Below the pieces are notes generated by a model. That model saw only the letters and a program-made list of their open reading frames with translations, had not been told where the DNA came from and ran no database searches. A stretch of 64,000 bases of DNA, taken from the NCBI GenBank assembly GCA_963422445.2, contig OY729512.2, positions 4,960,001 through 5,024,000 of the forward strand, read 5' to 3'. Numbering within the stretch: the first letter of the stretch is position 1; every line of letters begins with the position of its first letter. The stretch comes from G963422445 sp963422445. GTDB lineage: Bacteria > Pseudomonadota > Alphaproteobacteria > Thalassobaculales > Thalassobaculaceae. The position numbers and the translations under genes were made by a program. Shown in pieces: positions 26,084 to 35,245 of this stretch.

Positions 26084-27067
26084 ATGAACATTCTGCGTCC
26101 AATTCTTCACGCTGCGGTCTTGCTCCCGCTTGCGGCAACCCCGCTCGTGGCGGCCGAATGGGATCTGCCGCTTGCATGGCCTGATGGCAATTTTCATGTC
26201 GAGAACGCCAAGGTATTTGCCGCCGAAGTCGAGAAGGCGACGGAAGGGCGGGTCAAGATCAATATTCATCCCGGCGGTTCGCTCGGCTTCAAGGGGCCGG
26301 AAATGTTGACAGCAGTCCGCGACGGCTTGGTGCCGATCGGCGATATCTTGCTGAACCAGCAGGTCGGCGAGGCAGCAATCGTCGGAATCGAGGCGCAGCC
26401 CTACGTCGTTGCAGGTTTCGACGAGCTGCGAACGCTTCACAAATACTTCCGCCCGGTCCTGAACGAGGTGGCCAAATCGTTCAATCAGAAGGTGCTGTAC
26501 TTAGTGCCGTGGCCGCGGCAATACGTGTATACCAAGGTCCCGATCAGCCAACTGGACGATCTACGGGGCATCAAGATCCGGACTTACGACAAGACGACGA
26601 CAGGGCTCTTCAATGCCGTCGGCATGACGGCTGTGCAATTGCCGTGGGGCGAGGTCGTGCCGTCACTGGCGGCCGGGACCATAGATGCCGTCACGACATC
26701 GGCGAGTTCGGGGGTCGATGGCAAATTCTGGGAATTCCTGAAATTCATGTATCCGACCAGCCATGTCTGGGGTTCGAACATGGTGAACGTCAATCTCGAT
26801 TCCTGGGCCGATATTGACGAAAAAGACCGGGCTGCGATCGAAGCCACTGCCCGTCGTCTGGAACCACAGTTCTGGGACGTCAGCCGTATGGAAGATGAAA
26901 CCAAGTCCGGTATCCTCAATGCCCGCGGCGTCGCGATGGGCGACGTGACCGCCGCCATGTTGAAGGGAATGCAGGATTCGACCGGACCGATGGTGGCCAA
27001 GTTCATCGCCGACAATCCGTCGGCAAAGCCGGTCTTCGACGCGTTCTTCGCAGACGTCGGCCGCTAG
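26084..27067 (+). CDS. dctP: TRAP transporter periplasmic substrate-binding protein, DctP family
   Basis: The periplasmic receptor of a TRAP transporter, 327 residues. An N-terminal signal peptide (MNILRPILHAAVLLPLAATP, cleavage likely after LVAA) is followed by the DctP fold. It contains WPDGNFH, VKINIHPGGSLGFKGPEML, a central PWPRQYVYTKVPI and IKIRTYDKTTTGLFNAVG, the region that normally places the Arg that clamps the substrate carboxylate. ATG at 26084 has an excellent ribosome binding site (AAGGAGGG). The membrane subunits follow directly after a perfect stem-loop. The ligand is probably an organic acid, as usual for the family; identity unknown. Confidence 0.9.
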   Translation: MNILRPILHAAVLLPLAATPLVAAEWDLPLAWPDGNFHVENAKVFAAEVEKATEGRVKINIHPGGSLGFKGPEMLTAVRDGLVPIGDILLNQQVGEAAIVGIEAQPYVVAGFDELRTLHKYFRPVLNEVAKSFNQKVLYLVPWPRQYVYTKVPISQLDDLRGIKIRTYDKTTTGLFNAVGMTAVQLPWGEVVPSLAAGTIDAVTTSASSGVDGKFWEFLKFMYPTSHVWGSNMVNVNLDSWADIDEKDRAAIEATARRLEPQFWDVSRMEDETKSGILNARGVAMGDVTAAMLKGMQDSTGPMVAKFIADNPSAKPVFDAFFADVGR

Positions 27068-27093
27068 CCGATTTGCCGCCGGCACAGTGCAAC

Positions 27094-27120
27094 AACCCCC
27101 GGTGCTCCGCACCGGGGGTT
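27094..27120 (+). terminator. Intercistronic stem-loop between dctP and dctQ
   Basis: A perfect 12-bp stem (27094-27105 pairing with 27109-27120) with a TCC loop and five consecutive G-C pairs at its base, followed by TGCCATACGAGG, without a U-tract. Its position between the receptor and the permease genes suggests an mRNA-stabilising or attenuating hairpin giving more receptor than membrane subunits. Confidence 0.7.
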
Positions 27121-27139
27121 GCCATACGAGGAGTCCCGG

Positions 27140-27664
27140 ATGCACAAGGTACTGGGCGCCATTGATGCCGTTTCGCGGTTTGCCGGCCTGGTCGCCGTTC
27201 TCCTCGTGACCGGGATCGTCACACTCATCATCATCGAGATCATGTGTCGCACCCTTTTCAACCTCTCGCTCAGTTTTGCCTGGGAATACAGCGCATATTT
27301 TCTCGGTGTCTCGATATTCTTTGGCGCCGCCTTCACGCTTCGCACGGGCGGCCACGTCCGGGTCGCGTTCCTGACCGCCAGCTCGCGTCCACTGGTCGCA
27401 CGTACGGTGGAATATGTCGCGACGATCTTCGGCGTCGGTGTCACGGGCTTTCTCGCGGTATCGCTGATTCTGTTCGCATGGCAGACCTTCGTGACCGGCA
27501 GCACGTCGCCAACCATTGATGCTGTCCCTTTGGTCATCCCGACGACCGGCATGGCGGTCGGCGCGACCTTGCTCGCTCTCCAGATGATGGCCCGTCTGGT
27601 GCGCCTGCTCATCAGGGCCGAGACCGAGGATCGGGAAGCGATGCGGTCCTACAGCGTCGAGTAG
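27140..27664 (+). CDS. dctQ: TRAP transporter small permease, DctQ family
   Basis: The four-helix small membrane subunit of the TRAP transporter, 174 residues. Hydrophobic segments fall at about residues 15-38 (LVAVLLVTGIVTLIIIEI), 45-70, 90-112 (IFGVGVTGFLAVSLILF) and 130-155. The family feature is SFAWEYSAYFLGVSIFFGAA in the second helix region. ATG at 27140 with ACGAGGAG upstream was preferred to the ATG at 27119. It is separated from dctM by 13 bases, so the two are certainly cotranslated. Confidence 0.88.
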   Translation: MHKVLGAIDAVSRFAGLVAVLLVTGIVTLIIIEIMCRTLFNLSLSFAWEYSAYFLGVSIFFGAAFTLRTGGHVRVAFLTASSRPLVARTVEYVATIFGVGVTGFLAVSLILFAWQTFVTGSTSPTIDAVPLVIPTTGMAVGATLLALQMMARLVRLLIRAETEDREAMRSYSVE

Positions 27665-27677
27665 GCGAGCGCATGAC

Positions 27678-28982
27678 ATGACCACTGCAATTGTCCTGAC
27701 CGTACTCGGTCTCCTAGCCATAACGCTGTCCCTCGGGGTCTGGGTTGCGGTCTCGCTAATCTCGGTCGGCCTGATCTCGCTCGGCGTCTACCGGTCAATA
27801 CCGATCGAGAAACTTCTGGCGCAGATGATCTGGAACGTCACCACAACGCCAGAGCTTCTGGCGCTTCCCATGTTCATACTAATGGCGGAGATCCTTTTCC
27901 GCACCCGGTTGTCGGAGACCCTGTTCACCGGCATCACCCCCTGGACAACGCGCCTTCCCGGGCGCCTGCTTCACGTCAATGTTTTGGGCTGTACGCTGTT
28001 CGCCGCGATTTCCGGCTCGTCGGCCGCAACCACGGCGACGGTCGGGCGAATCACGCTGACCGAACTCTTTCGTCGCGGTTACGACAAGGATCTCGCCATG
28101 GGATCCCTGGCCGGCGCCGGCACGCTAGGACTGCTGATCCCGCCGAGCCTGGTTCTCATCGTCTATGGCGTGCTCGCAGAAACCTCGATCCTGAAGCTGT
28201 TCATAGCTGGTGTCATGCCCGGGTTGCTGCTGGCACTCGGCTACATGACTTACATCGCGCTGCGTGCGATCTACCGGCCGTCGCTGGTGGCGACAGAATC
28301 GTTCAGCATTTCATTACGAGAACGAATCGCGGGCCTCCGTCACCTGGGTCCGATCATTTTCCTGATCCTGCTGGTTCTCGGCTCCATGTATGGCGGCTTT
28401 GCAAGCCCGTCCGAAGCGGCAGCGGTCGGAGTGGTCGGCGCCCTTATCGTCAGCGCTATGCAGAAGACGCTGACCTTCGCCAATCTGCGCCAGGCCTGCT
28501 TTGGCGCAACCCGGACGATTTCGATGATCGGGTTGATCGTTGCTGGCGCCTATTTCCTTTCGATCGCGATCGGCTATCTCGGAGTGCCCCGGATCATCGC
28601 TGCCGAAATCGCCGCGCTCGAGCTTTCACCCTTCGCCCTGATCATGCTGCTGCTCGTGTTCTACGCAATCCTGGGATGCGTGCTTGAAGGCATGTCCAGC
28701 ATCGTCATGACGTTGCCGATAACGCTCGCCCTTGTCACCCAGGCCGGTTTCGACAAGATCTGGTTCGGAATCTTCCTGGTGATTGTCGTCGAGATGGCAC
28801 AGATCACACCGCCGGTCGGCTTCAACCTCTTTGTCATCCAGGGTATGACGGGCGAGAAGATCGGACGCATTGCGATCGCTACGCTGCCCTTTTTCTTCAT
28901 CATGGCGGCCATGGCGCTGCTGATCACTATCGTGCCAGATATCGTGATGTTCCTGCCGGAAACCATCAAGTTGAGAGGATAG
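27678..28982 (+). CDS. dctM: TRAP transporter large permease, DctM family
   Basis: The transport-catalysing membrane subunit of the TRAP system, 434 residues with about 12 hydrophobic segments. Family motifs are ELLALPMFILMAEILFRT, FAAISGSSAATTATVGRI, GSLAGAGTLGLLIPPSLVLI, FASPSEAAAVGV and ITPPVGFNLFVIQGM. It moves the acid delivered by DctP using the sodium or proton gradient. ATG at 27678, 13 bases after dctQ. It converges with the minus-strand hyuB2-hyuA2 operon; only a few bases separate its stop from a small minus-strand open frame. Confidence 0.9.
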   Translation: MTTAIVLTVLGLLAITLSLGVWVAVSLISVGLISLGVYRSIPIEKLLAQMIWNVTTTPELLALPMFILMAEILFRTRLSETLFTGITPWTTRLPGRLLHVNVLGCTLFAAISGSSAATTATVGRITLTELFRRGYDKDLAMGSLAGAGTLGLLIPPSLVLIVYGVLAETSILKLFIAGVMPGLLLALGYMTYIALRAIYRPSLVATESFSISLRERIAGLRHLGPIIFLILLVLGSMYGGFASPSEAAAVGVVGALIVSAMQKTLTFANLRQACFGATRTISMIGLIVAGAYFLSIAIGYLGVPRIIAAEIAALELSPFALIMLLLVFYAILGCVLEGMSSIVMTLPITLALVTQAGFDKIWFGIFLVIVVEMAQITPPVGFNLFVIQGMTGEKIGRIAIATLPFFFIMAAMALLITIVPDIVMFLPETIKLRG

Positions 28983-28989
28983 ACCGGCA

Positions 28990-29253
28990 TCAGAACCAGA
29001 CGGCGACGGTCCCTTGGGCGCCCATCGTCCTGCCCGTGAAGACCCGAACGCCGCTCCCGTCGAAGACGACATGTTTTTGCATGACATCCCCGATCTTCGC
29101 CGGCGCCATCCTGCGCTTCGGGGCAAGGCTGCCCGGTTTCGCCCGATGCCGCCAGCGACCGCCGACAGGCGTCCGGACATGGCGATGCTGCCGGTGAAGC
29201 CGGTCAACCCGGCGGCCGGGATGGTTCGCAACAGACCCGCATACGGGCATGAG
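28990..29253 (-). CDS. Small open frame after hyuB2, uncertain
   Basis: An 87-residue open frame on the minus strand directly downstream of hyuB2, in the direction of that operon. Its C-terminal part, APAKIGDVMQKHVVFDG then VRVFTGRTMGAQGTVAVWF, reads like protein. The N-terminal part (HRQHRHVRTPVGGRWRHRA) is very basic and looks like out-of-frame GC-rich sequence. A shorter gene starting at the internal MAPAK (about 40 residues) is possible. I do not recognise a family. It may be a small third subunit or only a chance frame. Confidence 0.25.
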   Translation of the reverse strand, partial: LMPVCGSVANHPGRRVDRLHRQHRHVRTPVGGRWRHRAKPGSLAPKRRMAPAKIGDVMQKHVVFDGSGVRVFTGRTMGAQGTVAVWF

Positions 29254-29326
29254 CGGCGCCCGGGCCCGGCCAACGCCGCGAGACTCGATCGCATCTGACA
29301 ACGGTTCGGTGGTCCGGTCACGTTCG

Positions 29327-30988
29327 TCAGGATCCCGTCCACCCGTAATCGGACCGCGCGGCGGCGGCGCTGACAAGACCGTCCGCGATATCCCGGGCAA
29401 CCGCCGCGACGGACCGCGCGCCGGGTGCGCCATGACCGCCGCCGCCCGGCGTATGAAGGACGAGACGTTCACCGGCCGGAATGGTCTGCGTACCCTTTCC
29501 CCGAAGTCTGGTTCCGGACGCCAGGAATATCGCGCCCGGCTCACCGGGATCGCCACCAGCGCGCCCGCGCGCCGGATTCTCGATACGCTCGTAAGCGGCC
29601 AGGAGTTCCATGTCCGCGCCTGAACCCGACTCGATCTCGATGACCTGCCCCGCTCCGCCCCGCCAGGCGCCGGGCCCGGCCGAATCCGTCCGGAGTTCCT
29701 TGCGGTGAAACAGCACCGGAGTCATCGTCTCGACGATTTCGACCGGCGTCCCCTTCACCCCGCTTGGATAGGCGGTTCCATTCAGACCGTCCTTGACACT
29801 GCGGGCACCTGTACCGCCGTTGGTGACCGCAGTGAAGGCGAACATCGCGTTGTCGTTCGACCGCGTGTCCGCCTTGCCGCGAAACGTCATGTTCCACAGC
29901 GCCGACGCGCCTTCCGCCGGAACGCGTTCCGGCACCACCGCCTCGAGACAGCCAAACACAACATCAGGCAACAACTGGCCGATCAAATGGCGGGCACAAA
30001 CGGCCGCCGGATACGGGGCGTTGAGGATCGAGCTGGCCGGTGCCGTGACCTGGAAGGCGGACAGAGACCCGGCATTGTTGGGAACGCCCGGGGCAATCAC
30101 GCAGCCAAGGCCGAAACAGGTATAGGCCGTGGTGTACGCCATCGGCACGTTCACGCCGTAGCGCGACATTTGCGACGTTCCGTCGTAGTCGACATGGATG
30201 CCGCCCTCGGCGATCGTCAACGTTGCCACGAGGTCGAGAGGATCGTCGTACCCGTCGACGGACATCGCGTTACGATATCGACCACGCGGCAGCTTTGTGA
30301 CTTCCGCCAAAACCGCCCGCCTGGAGCTCTCGAGAATATAGGCCCCGAGTTCGTCAAGGCTGTCGAGCTCGAATTCATCCATCATGTCAACGAGGCGAAC
30401 ACATCCAACCTCATTGCAGGCCGCGAGCGAATAGACGTCGCCCTCGCATTCGATCGGCTCCCGGGTGTTTCGCCGGATCATCGCCATCAGCGTCTTGTCG
30501 ATGCGGCCGCGGTCGGCCAGTTTCAGCATCGGGATGTAAAGGCCTTCCATGTGGACATCGGTGGCATCAGGCCCGACACCGAGACCGCCGATGTCCGTGA
30601 GATGCGACGTGCAGGAAAACAGCCCGACCGGTTTGTCGCTCCGGAAACAAGGGGTCGTGAGAACGAAGTCGTTGAGATGTCCGGTACCAAGCCACGGATC
30701 GTTGGTGATGTAGATATCGCCCTCGTTCATTTCCGAGATCGGGAAATGGCGAATGAAGTGCTGTACCGATTCCGCCATGGAATTGACATGGCCCGGCGTG
30801 CCGGTTACCGCCTGTGCCAACATCCGCCCTTCGAGGTCGAATACACCCGCCGACAGATCGCCACATTCCCGTACGATCGGACTGAAAGCGGTTCTGAGGA
30901 GGGTTTGAGCCTGTTCTTCAACAACCGAGATCAGGCGGTTCCACATGACCTGCATGGTGATGACATCCAGACGACTGATCTTCTTCAT
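29327..30988 (-). CDS. hyuB: Hydantoinase/oxoprolinase family protein, subunit B (pair 2)
   Basis: A 553-residue HyuB-type subunit of normal family length. It starts MKKISRLDVITMQVMWNRL and contains ECGDLSAGVFDLEGRMLAQ, YITNDPWLGTGHLNDFVL, SHLTDIGG, a dense Gly segment GPGAWRGGAGQVIEIESG and the typical C-terminal LHTPGGGGHGAPGARS. ATG at 30988 overlaps the hyuA2 stop by 4 bases, the signature of translational coupling. The product is only distantly similar to the B subunit of pair 1, so the two systems probably have different substrates. Confidence 0.9.
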   Translation of the reverse strand: MKKISRLDVITMQVMWNRLISVVEEQAQTLLRTAFSPIVRECGDLSAGVFDLEGRMLAQAVTGTPGHVNSMAESVQHFIRHFPISEMNEGDIYITNDPWLGTGHLNDFVLTTPCFRSDKPVGLFSCTSHLTDIGGLGVGPDATDVHMEGLYIPMLKLADRGRIDKTLMAMIRRNTREPIECEGDVYSLAACNEVGCVRLVDMMDEFELDSLDELGAYILESSRRAVLAEVTKLPRGRYRNAMSVDGYDDPLDLVATLTIAEGGIHVDYDGTSQMSRYGVNVPMAYTTAYTCFGLGCVIAPGVPNNAGSLSAFQVTAPASSILNAPYPAAVCARHLIGQLLPDVVFGCLEAVVPERVPAEGASALWNMTFRGKADTRSNDNAMFAFTAVTNGGTGARSVKDGLNGTAYPSGVKGTPVEIVETMTPVLFHRKELRTDSAGPGAWRGGAGQVIEIESGSGADMELLAAYERIENPARGRAGGDPGEPGAIFLASGTRLRGKGTQTIPAGERLVLHTPGGGGHGAPGARSVAAVARDIADGLVSAAAARSDYGWTGS

Positions 30989-33081
30989 GGAGCGTCCTCT
31001 CGTTTGCGCCATTCGAGTACGATATTGCCATTGGGTGCGCAGATGGCCCGAAAAGCCGCTGTGACGAATGTGGAAGTCTGATCCTCGACAATCAATGCCG
31101 GGCCATCCAGACCGGTTCCCGGACCAAGATCGGCCCGGCGATAAAGGGGGACGGTCAGCGTTGCCCCGGTTGCGGCGTCGTGAATGTCGCGTGTTCGAGC
31201 TTGTACGGCCGTACTCGCCATCACGGCCGCGGCGTCAGATTCGGGGTGCTCCTTCGATGTTGAGACGGTCAGGCCCCAGGACAGCACCTCGATATCGGCA
31301 TCGGGGATGATGCGCTTGTACAGACGTTTGTATTCGCGGTCGTATGCGGCCTGCAAATGCGGCCCATCGCCGCTTTGGAACCGCTCCTGTTCGATCGGTA
31401 CGACGATTTCGTGGCCTTGACCAAGGTAGCGCATGAACGCGACCCGGCGCTCGGTCAGCAACGCGCCGAAAGCCCCTGACTCGACGACGCTGCGCGCTTC
31501 CACACGCATTTCCGACATCAACAGGTTCACGGTGTCGGCATCGAACGCGGAAAGCCGCATGTTAAGGCTGCGAACGACTTCATAGGCGACGGGCGCGCGA
31601 AGAAACCCGATCGCCGACCCGACCCCGGCATCGACGGGCACGATGATACGTTCGATGCCGAGCTTTTCGGCAATCCGGCACACATGCAGCGGGGCCGCAC
31701 CGCCGAAAGCGATAATGGTCTGCTCGGATGCGATCTTGCCTTCTTCGACAGCAAGGATCCGTGCGGCATTCGACATCGTTTCATCAACGATCTCACAGAT
31801 GCCGCTCGCTGCAGCGGCATCTGTGAGATCCAACGGCCGCCCGACTGCACCGGCGACCGCAGTGTTCGAACGGTCCGGCTGGAGGGTAATGTGGCCGCCG
31901 GCGAAGTCCTCGACATCAATCCGGCCCAGGACGATATCGGCATCGGTGATCGTGGCTTCGGTGCCGCCGCGCCCGTAGGCAGCCGGGCCGGGTTGCGCGC
32001 CAGCGCTGTCGGGACCGACGGTAATCCGACCAAGGTTGTCGACGCGGGCAACCGAACCGCCGCCGGCACCGATCTCGACCATTTCGATCACCGGGACCCG
32101 AAGCGGCAGTCCGCTCCCCTTCATGAATCTGGCCTGCCGATCGACCTCGAATTCCCGCGCCCGCCGTGGCTCGAAGGACTCAACGAAGCAGATCTTGGCC
32201 GTTGTTCCGCCCATATCGAAGGACATCACCTTGTCGAGACCGGCTCGTGCGGCGATATCACATGCCAGTACGACACCGCCGGCTGGCCCCGACTCCACGA
32301 GTCTGACCGGATGGCGTTTCGCGGTGTCGATCGTCGTCAGCCCGCCGCCTGACGTCATCAGGAGCAGCGGACATGCGTAACCGAGTTCAGCCAGCATGGT
32401 CTCAAGCCGGCCGAGATACCCCTCCATCAGGGGGCGAACATAGGCATTGACCGTCGCCGTGGTAAACCGTTCGTATTCCCGCACCTCCGGACAAACTTCC
32501 GACGCGAGAGTCACTGCGACACCCGGTAACTCTCGCGCCAGAATGTCCTCGACCCTCCGTTCGTGCGCCGGGTTGGCGTAGCCGTGCAGGAAGCCGACAG
32601 CGATGCTTTCCACCCGCGATGCGATCAATTCCGGAACCAGGTCACGCACGGCCGTATCGTCAAGCGGGGTCAGCACCCGGCCTCGCGCATCGACGCGTTC
32701 CGGCACGGTAAAACGCAAGCGGCGGGGCGCCAGCGGGGCCACTTTTTCGATCATCAGATCATACTGATCGTAGCGGCTCTCGTAGCCGACCTCGATGATG
32801 TCGCGAAAGCCGCGGGTCGTGAGAAACGCTGTCCTTGCTCCACGTCTTTCCAGAATCGCGTTGGTCGCCAATGTCGTTCCGTGCAGGATAAGATCGACAT
32901 CGTGCGCGGTAAGCCCGGCGGCATTCAAAACGTCATCGAGTGCAGCAACAACCCCGGTTTCGGGCATGTCTGTCGTGGTCAGCACCTTTGTGGACACGCG
33001 TTGGCCCGAAGCTTCCAGGACGACATCCGTAAAGGTTCCGCCGATGTCCACAGCGATGCGTACGGCGCGGGACGACGTCAT
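30985..33081 (-). CDS. hyuA: Hydantoinase/oxoprolinase family protein, subunit A (pair 2)
   Basis: A 698-residue HyuA-type subunit. It opens with VRIAVDIGGTFTDVVLEA and continues with LHGTTLATNAILERRGAR, YANPAHERRVEDILARELP, MSFDMGGTTAKICFVE, EIGAGGGSVARVDN, DSAGAQPGPAAYGRGG and IAFGGAAPLHVCRIAEKLG. A C-terminal beta-rich domain ends VTAAFRAICAPNGNIVLEWR. ATG at 33081. It is the first gene of a minus-strand operon with hyuB2 and converges with the TRAP genes, which could deliver its substrate. The role (ATP-dependent opening of a cyclic amide or ketone carboxylation) is inferred from the family. Confidence 0.9.
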   Translation of the reverse strand: MTSSRAVRIAVDIGGTFTDVVLEASGQRVSTKVLTTTDMPETGVVAALDDVLNAAGLTAHDVDLILHGTTLATNAILERRGARTAFLTTRGFRDIIEVGYESRYDQYDLMIEKVAPLAPRRLRFTVPERVDARGRVLTPLDDTAVRDLVPELIASRVESIAVGFLHGYANPAHERRVEDILARELPGVAVTLASEVCPEVREYERFTTATVNAYVRPLMEGYLGRLETMLAELGYACPLLLMTSGGGLTTIDTAKRHPVRLVESGPAGGVVLACDIAARAGLDKVMSFDMGGTTAKICFVESFEPRRAREFEVDRQARFMKGSGLPLRVPVIEMVEIGAGGGSVARVDNLGRITVGPDSAGAQPGPAAYGRGGTEATITDADIVLGRIDVEDFAGGHITLQPDRSNTAVAGAVGRPLDLTDAAAASGICEIVDETMSNAARILAVEEGKIASEQTIIAFGGAAPLHVCRIAEKLGIERIIVPVDAGVGSAIGFLRAPVAYEVVRSLNMRLSAFDADTVNLLMSEMRVEARSVVESGAFGALLTERRVAFMRYLGQGHEIVVPIEQERFQSGDGPHLQAAYDREYKRLYKRIIPDADIEVLSWGLTVSTSKEHPESDAAAVMASTAVQARTRDIHDAATGATLTVPLYRRADLGPGTGLDGPALIVEDQTSTFVTAAFRAICAPNGNIVLEWRKREDAP

Positions 33082-33594
33082 GATCCCGATACCCGGGCCA
33101 CGCCGTCACCGTCGCGACCGATTTTGACAGATATGCGGTGATTCTTCATGCTCCGCCGGCGTCCCGGGAGGATCCATCCTCTGACGTCGGCAAGAGTGCC
33201 TTGTTGCAATCCCATGACAGCCGGCGCCTCCAGTAAAAGTCTCGTAGCTCGACAACCGAGCCTATGTCAGAAACGGAAAAACTACAGCATTCCTGTCGAA
33301 TGGGCCATGCCGCTTATGCAGCCGCGCCAGTTGCGAGATATGATAGATCCCGCGCCGAACGAGACGCATAACGACCATACCGGTCGCCTGCTCCCTGCCC
33401 GTAGCCAAAAGCCCGGAAGATTCCGGTGCAGATCGACTGCAGACCGTAACAATTGTCTACGCTGCGACCAAGACTGCTGCTATCCTTCAGGGCGCGTTGG
33501 TTACACGCGGTGGTTTACCGTGCCCAAGTCTTCACTGTGCCTGCGCGCCTATCATGCGAAAGGCTCATCCAACACAGGATACAGGAAAGTTTAA
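33082..33594. other. Upstream region of hyuA2 and debris before an IS element
   Basis: About 510 bases. The part next to 33081 must hold the promoter for the minus-strand hyuA2-hyuB2 operon. A plus-strand open frame (33148-33594) has no recognisable motif and a poor start; I do not call it a gene. Confidence 0.4.
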
Positions 33595-34409
33595 GAGCCT
33601 GACCTAAAACCAGTTGGGTGGTCTCGCATGGTATCTTCATGGGTGAACACTCACACCATGGGGGCACATCATGCCCTGGAACGAGACGACCCGGAAGCAG
33701 TATAGCCGTAAGACGGAACGTTACGAAAGCGATCTGACCGATGCCGAACGGGCCTTGCTGGAACCGTTTCTTCCACCGTCGCGCTGGCTTGGTCGTCCCC
33801 GTCAGGTGGACCTGCGCGACGTGGTGAACGCGATCGCCTGCATGCTCTGGATAGGATGCAGTTGGCGGGCATTACCGAAGGATTGTCCGGCGTTTACGAC
33901 AATTCAGAACTATTTCTACGCGTGGTCCCGGTCGGGGTCCTGGAGCAGGTTTGCGCCCGTTTTACGACGCTTGAGCGGCTCCGGTCGGGGCGTAGTGCGG
34001 ACCCGAGCGCGGCCATCATCGACAGTCAGAGCGTGCCGACGGTCGAAGCGGGCAGCGAGGAATGCGGAGACGATGCCGGCAAGACGATCAAGGGCGGCAA
34101 GCGTGTTGCCGACGGCGCCTATGGCGGCGACAAGCTGGCAAGCGCGCTCAAGAAAGCGAATTGCCCGATCACTGTGGAGGTCATCGGAAAACCCAGAGAT
34201 ACCAAGGGGTTCGTCGTCATGTCTCGGCGCTGGGTGGCCGAACGCACCTTCGGATGGCTGCGCCGCTGCCGGCGCCTCTCCAGAGACTTCGAGCGATCCA
34301 TCGCCAGCGCCCTCGCCTGGCTCCTGCTGGCTCTGAGCCGTGTTCTCATGCGCCGCCTCGGACGCATGAAAGTCACTGTCACTAATTGATATCATTATGA
34401 TTCAGACAC
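33595..34409 (+). mobile_element. IS5-like element type C, copy 1 (internally deleted)
   Basis: Starts with GAGCCTGACCTAAAAC, which is shared with the left ends at 40726 and 46532, and ends near TTCAGACAC, which partly mirrors the left end. Compared with 40726-41673 it lacks about 140 bases inside the transposase gene. No identical flanking target repeats are visible, so the borders are approximate. Confidence 0.75.
33671..34389 (+). pseudogene. IS5-family transposase (type C), frameshifted and deleted
   Basis: Begins with a good ATG (33671, MPWNETTRKQYSRKTERYES) and reads the N-terminal domain through LDRDVVNAI-like sequence to FYAWSRSGS. A one-base deletion in the G-run near 33937 then moves the rest (VLEQVCARFTTLERL, AAIIDSQSVPTVEAGS) into another frame. 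Near 34100 the sequence jumps from KTIKGGKR to VADGAYGGDK. The 47 or so residues present in the copy at 41236-41376 are missing, probably deleted between short repeats GTTGCC/CTTGCC. The C-terminal part (RRWVAERTFGWLRRCRRL) is intact. Not functional. Confidence 0.85.
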
Positions 34410-35245
34410 TGAGAGATCCACGGCAAGGTGACCCGACCGTGAAGCAGGCTGCACCGGGCCGTTACGGGGCGCCTTCTGGCTCCATGGCACCAGCATCATC
34501 GCCGGGCCTGTCGTGGTGATCCTGCACTGCAACTCCAAGATCGCAAACCGGGAATGGGTCTGCCAGAATCCGACACTGCTTCATGTCTTACTGCAAGGCG
34601 GCCTTGCAGGCGCCCTTCGCGCCCCGTTGACCGCAAACTTCCCCGCATAGCAATATGCAAGACACGTCATCTCTCTCCATTTTTACCCGATCGATAAGAA
34701 ATTCCGCCACGCCGAGCCCCGAGTCTGGGGTCACCAAGATATGCTCAACCAATTCTCGAGGTTGCCAATACCAGAGTCATGACCGCAAAATCAGTCCACC
34801 GCAGCGCAGAAACACCGTATTTGAAAAACTAGATTACACGCTTGCCGATTTCTGCAATAAGGTGTGGTGAATCGTAGAATTGATGGTTTCTTCGCAGTTC
34901 GGGACTGGATTTAAACTGTGTCGAGAACAACTCGACAGTGTCGTCGAATGGATCCAGGTCGGGCCTTAGACCAAGAAAATCGACCATGGCGAGGGATCTC
35001 GTGATGATGCTGGTTTCACGCCCATGCCAAACTGGTTCAAGGACAACCCGGACTGCGGCAATGTCAAGGTGGGACCGTGTGCGGCGCGATTTTGCGATCA
35101 GGTCGCTACCAACATGATGCGGGAGAACTGGCTGCACTTCCACGACGAGAATTTAAGGCCGTTTACCGGGTAATCCGTGACCGGTAGGCGGCGGGGCCTA
35201 TCGGTCGCAATCAATCCGCCAGACGAAGACTTAGGGAGGAACACT
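34410..35245. other. Gene-poor stretch with two possible gene remnants
   Basis: About 840 bases before the BCCT gene. Just after the IS end a plus-strand frame without a start reads FWLHGTSIIAGPVVVILHC and ends at 34650, resembling the tail of a membrane protein. A second plus-strand frame around 35000-35173 reads PMPNWFKDNPDCGNVKVGP and RENWLHFHDENLRPF before its stop; it overlaps a minus-strand frame (34829-35143). I recognise neither. They may be remnants of genes lost to IS activity. Confidence 0.35.

Noticed and set aside
28990..29556. 188-codon minus-strand frame extending into hyuB2
   Set aside because: The upstream part overlaps hyuB2 in another frame on the same strand and is not protein-like; only the part beyond the hyuB2 stop was kept, at low confidence.
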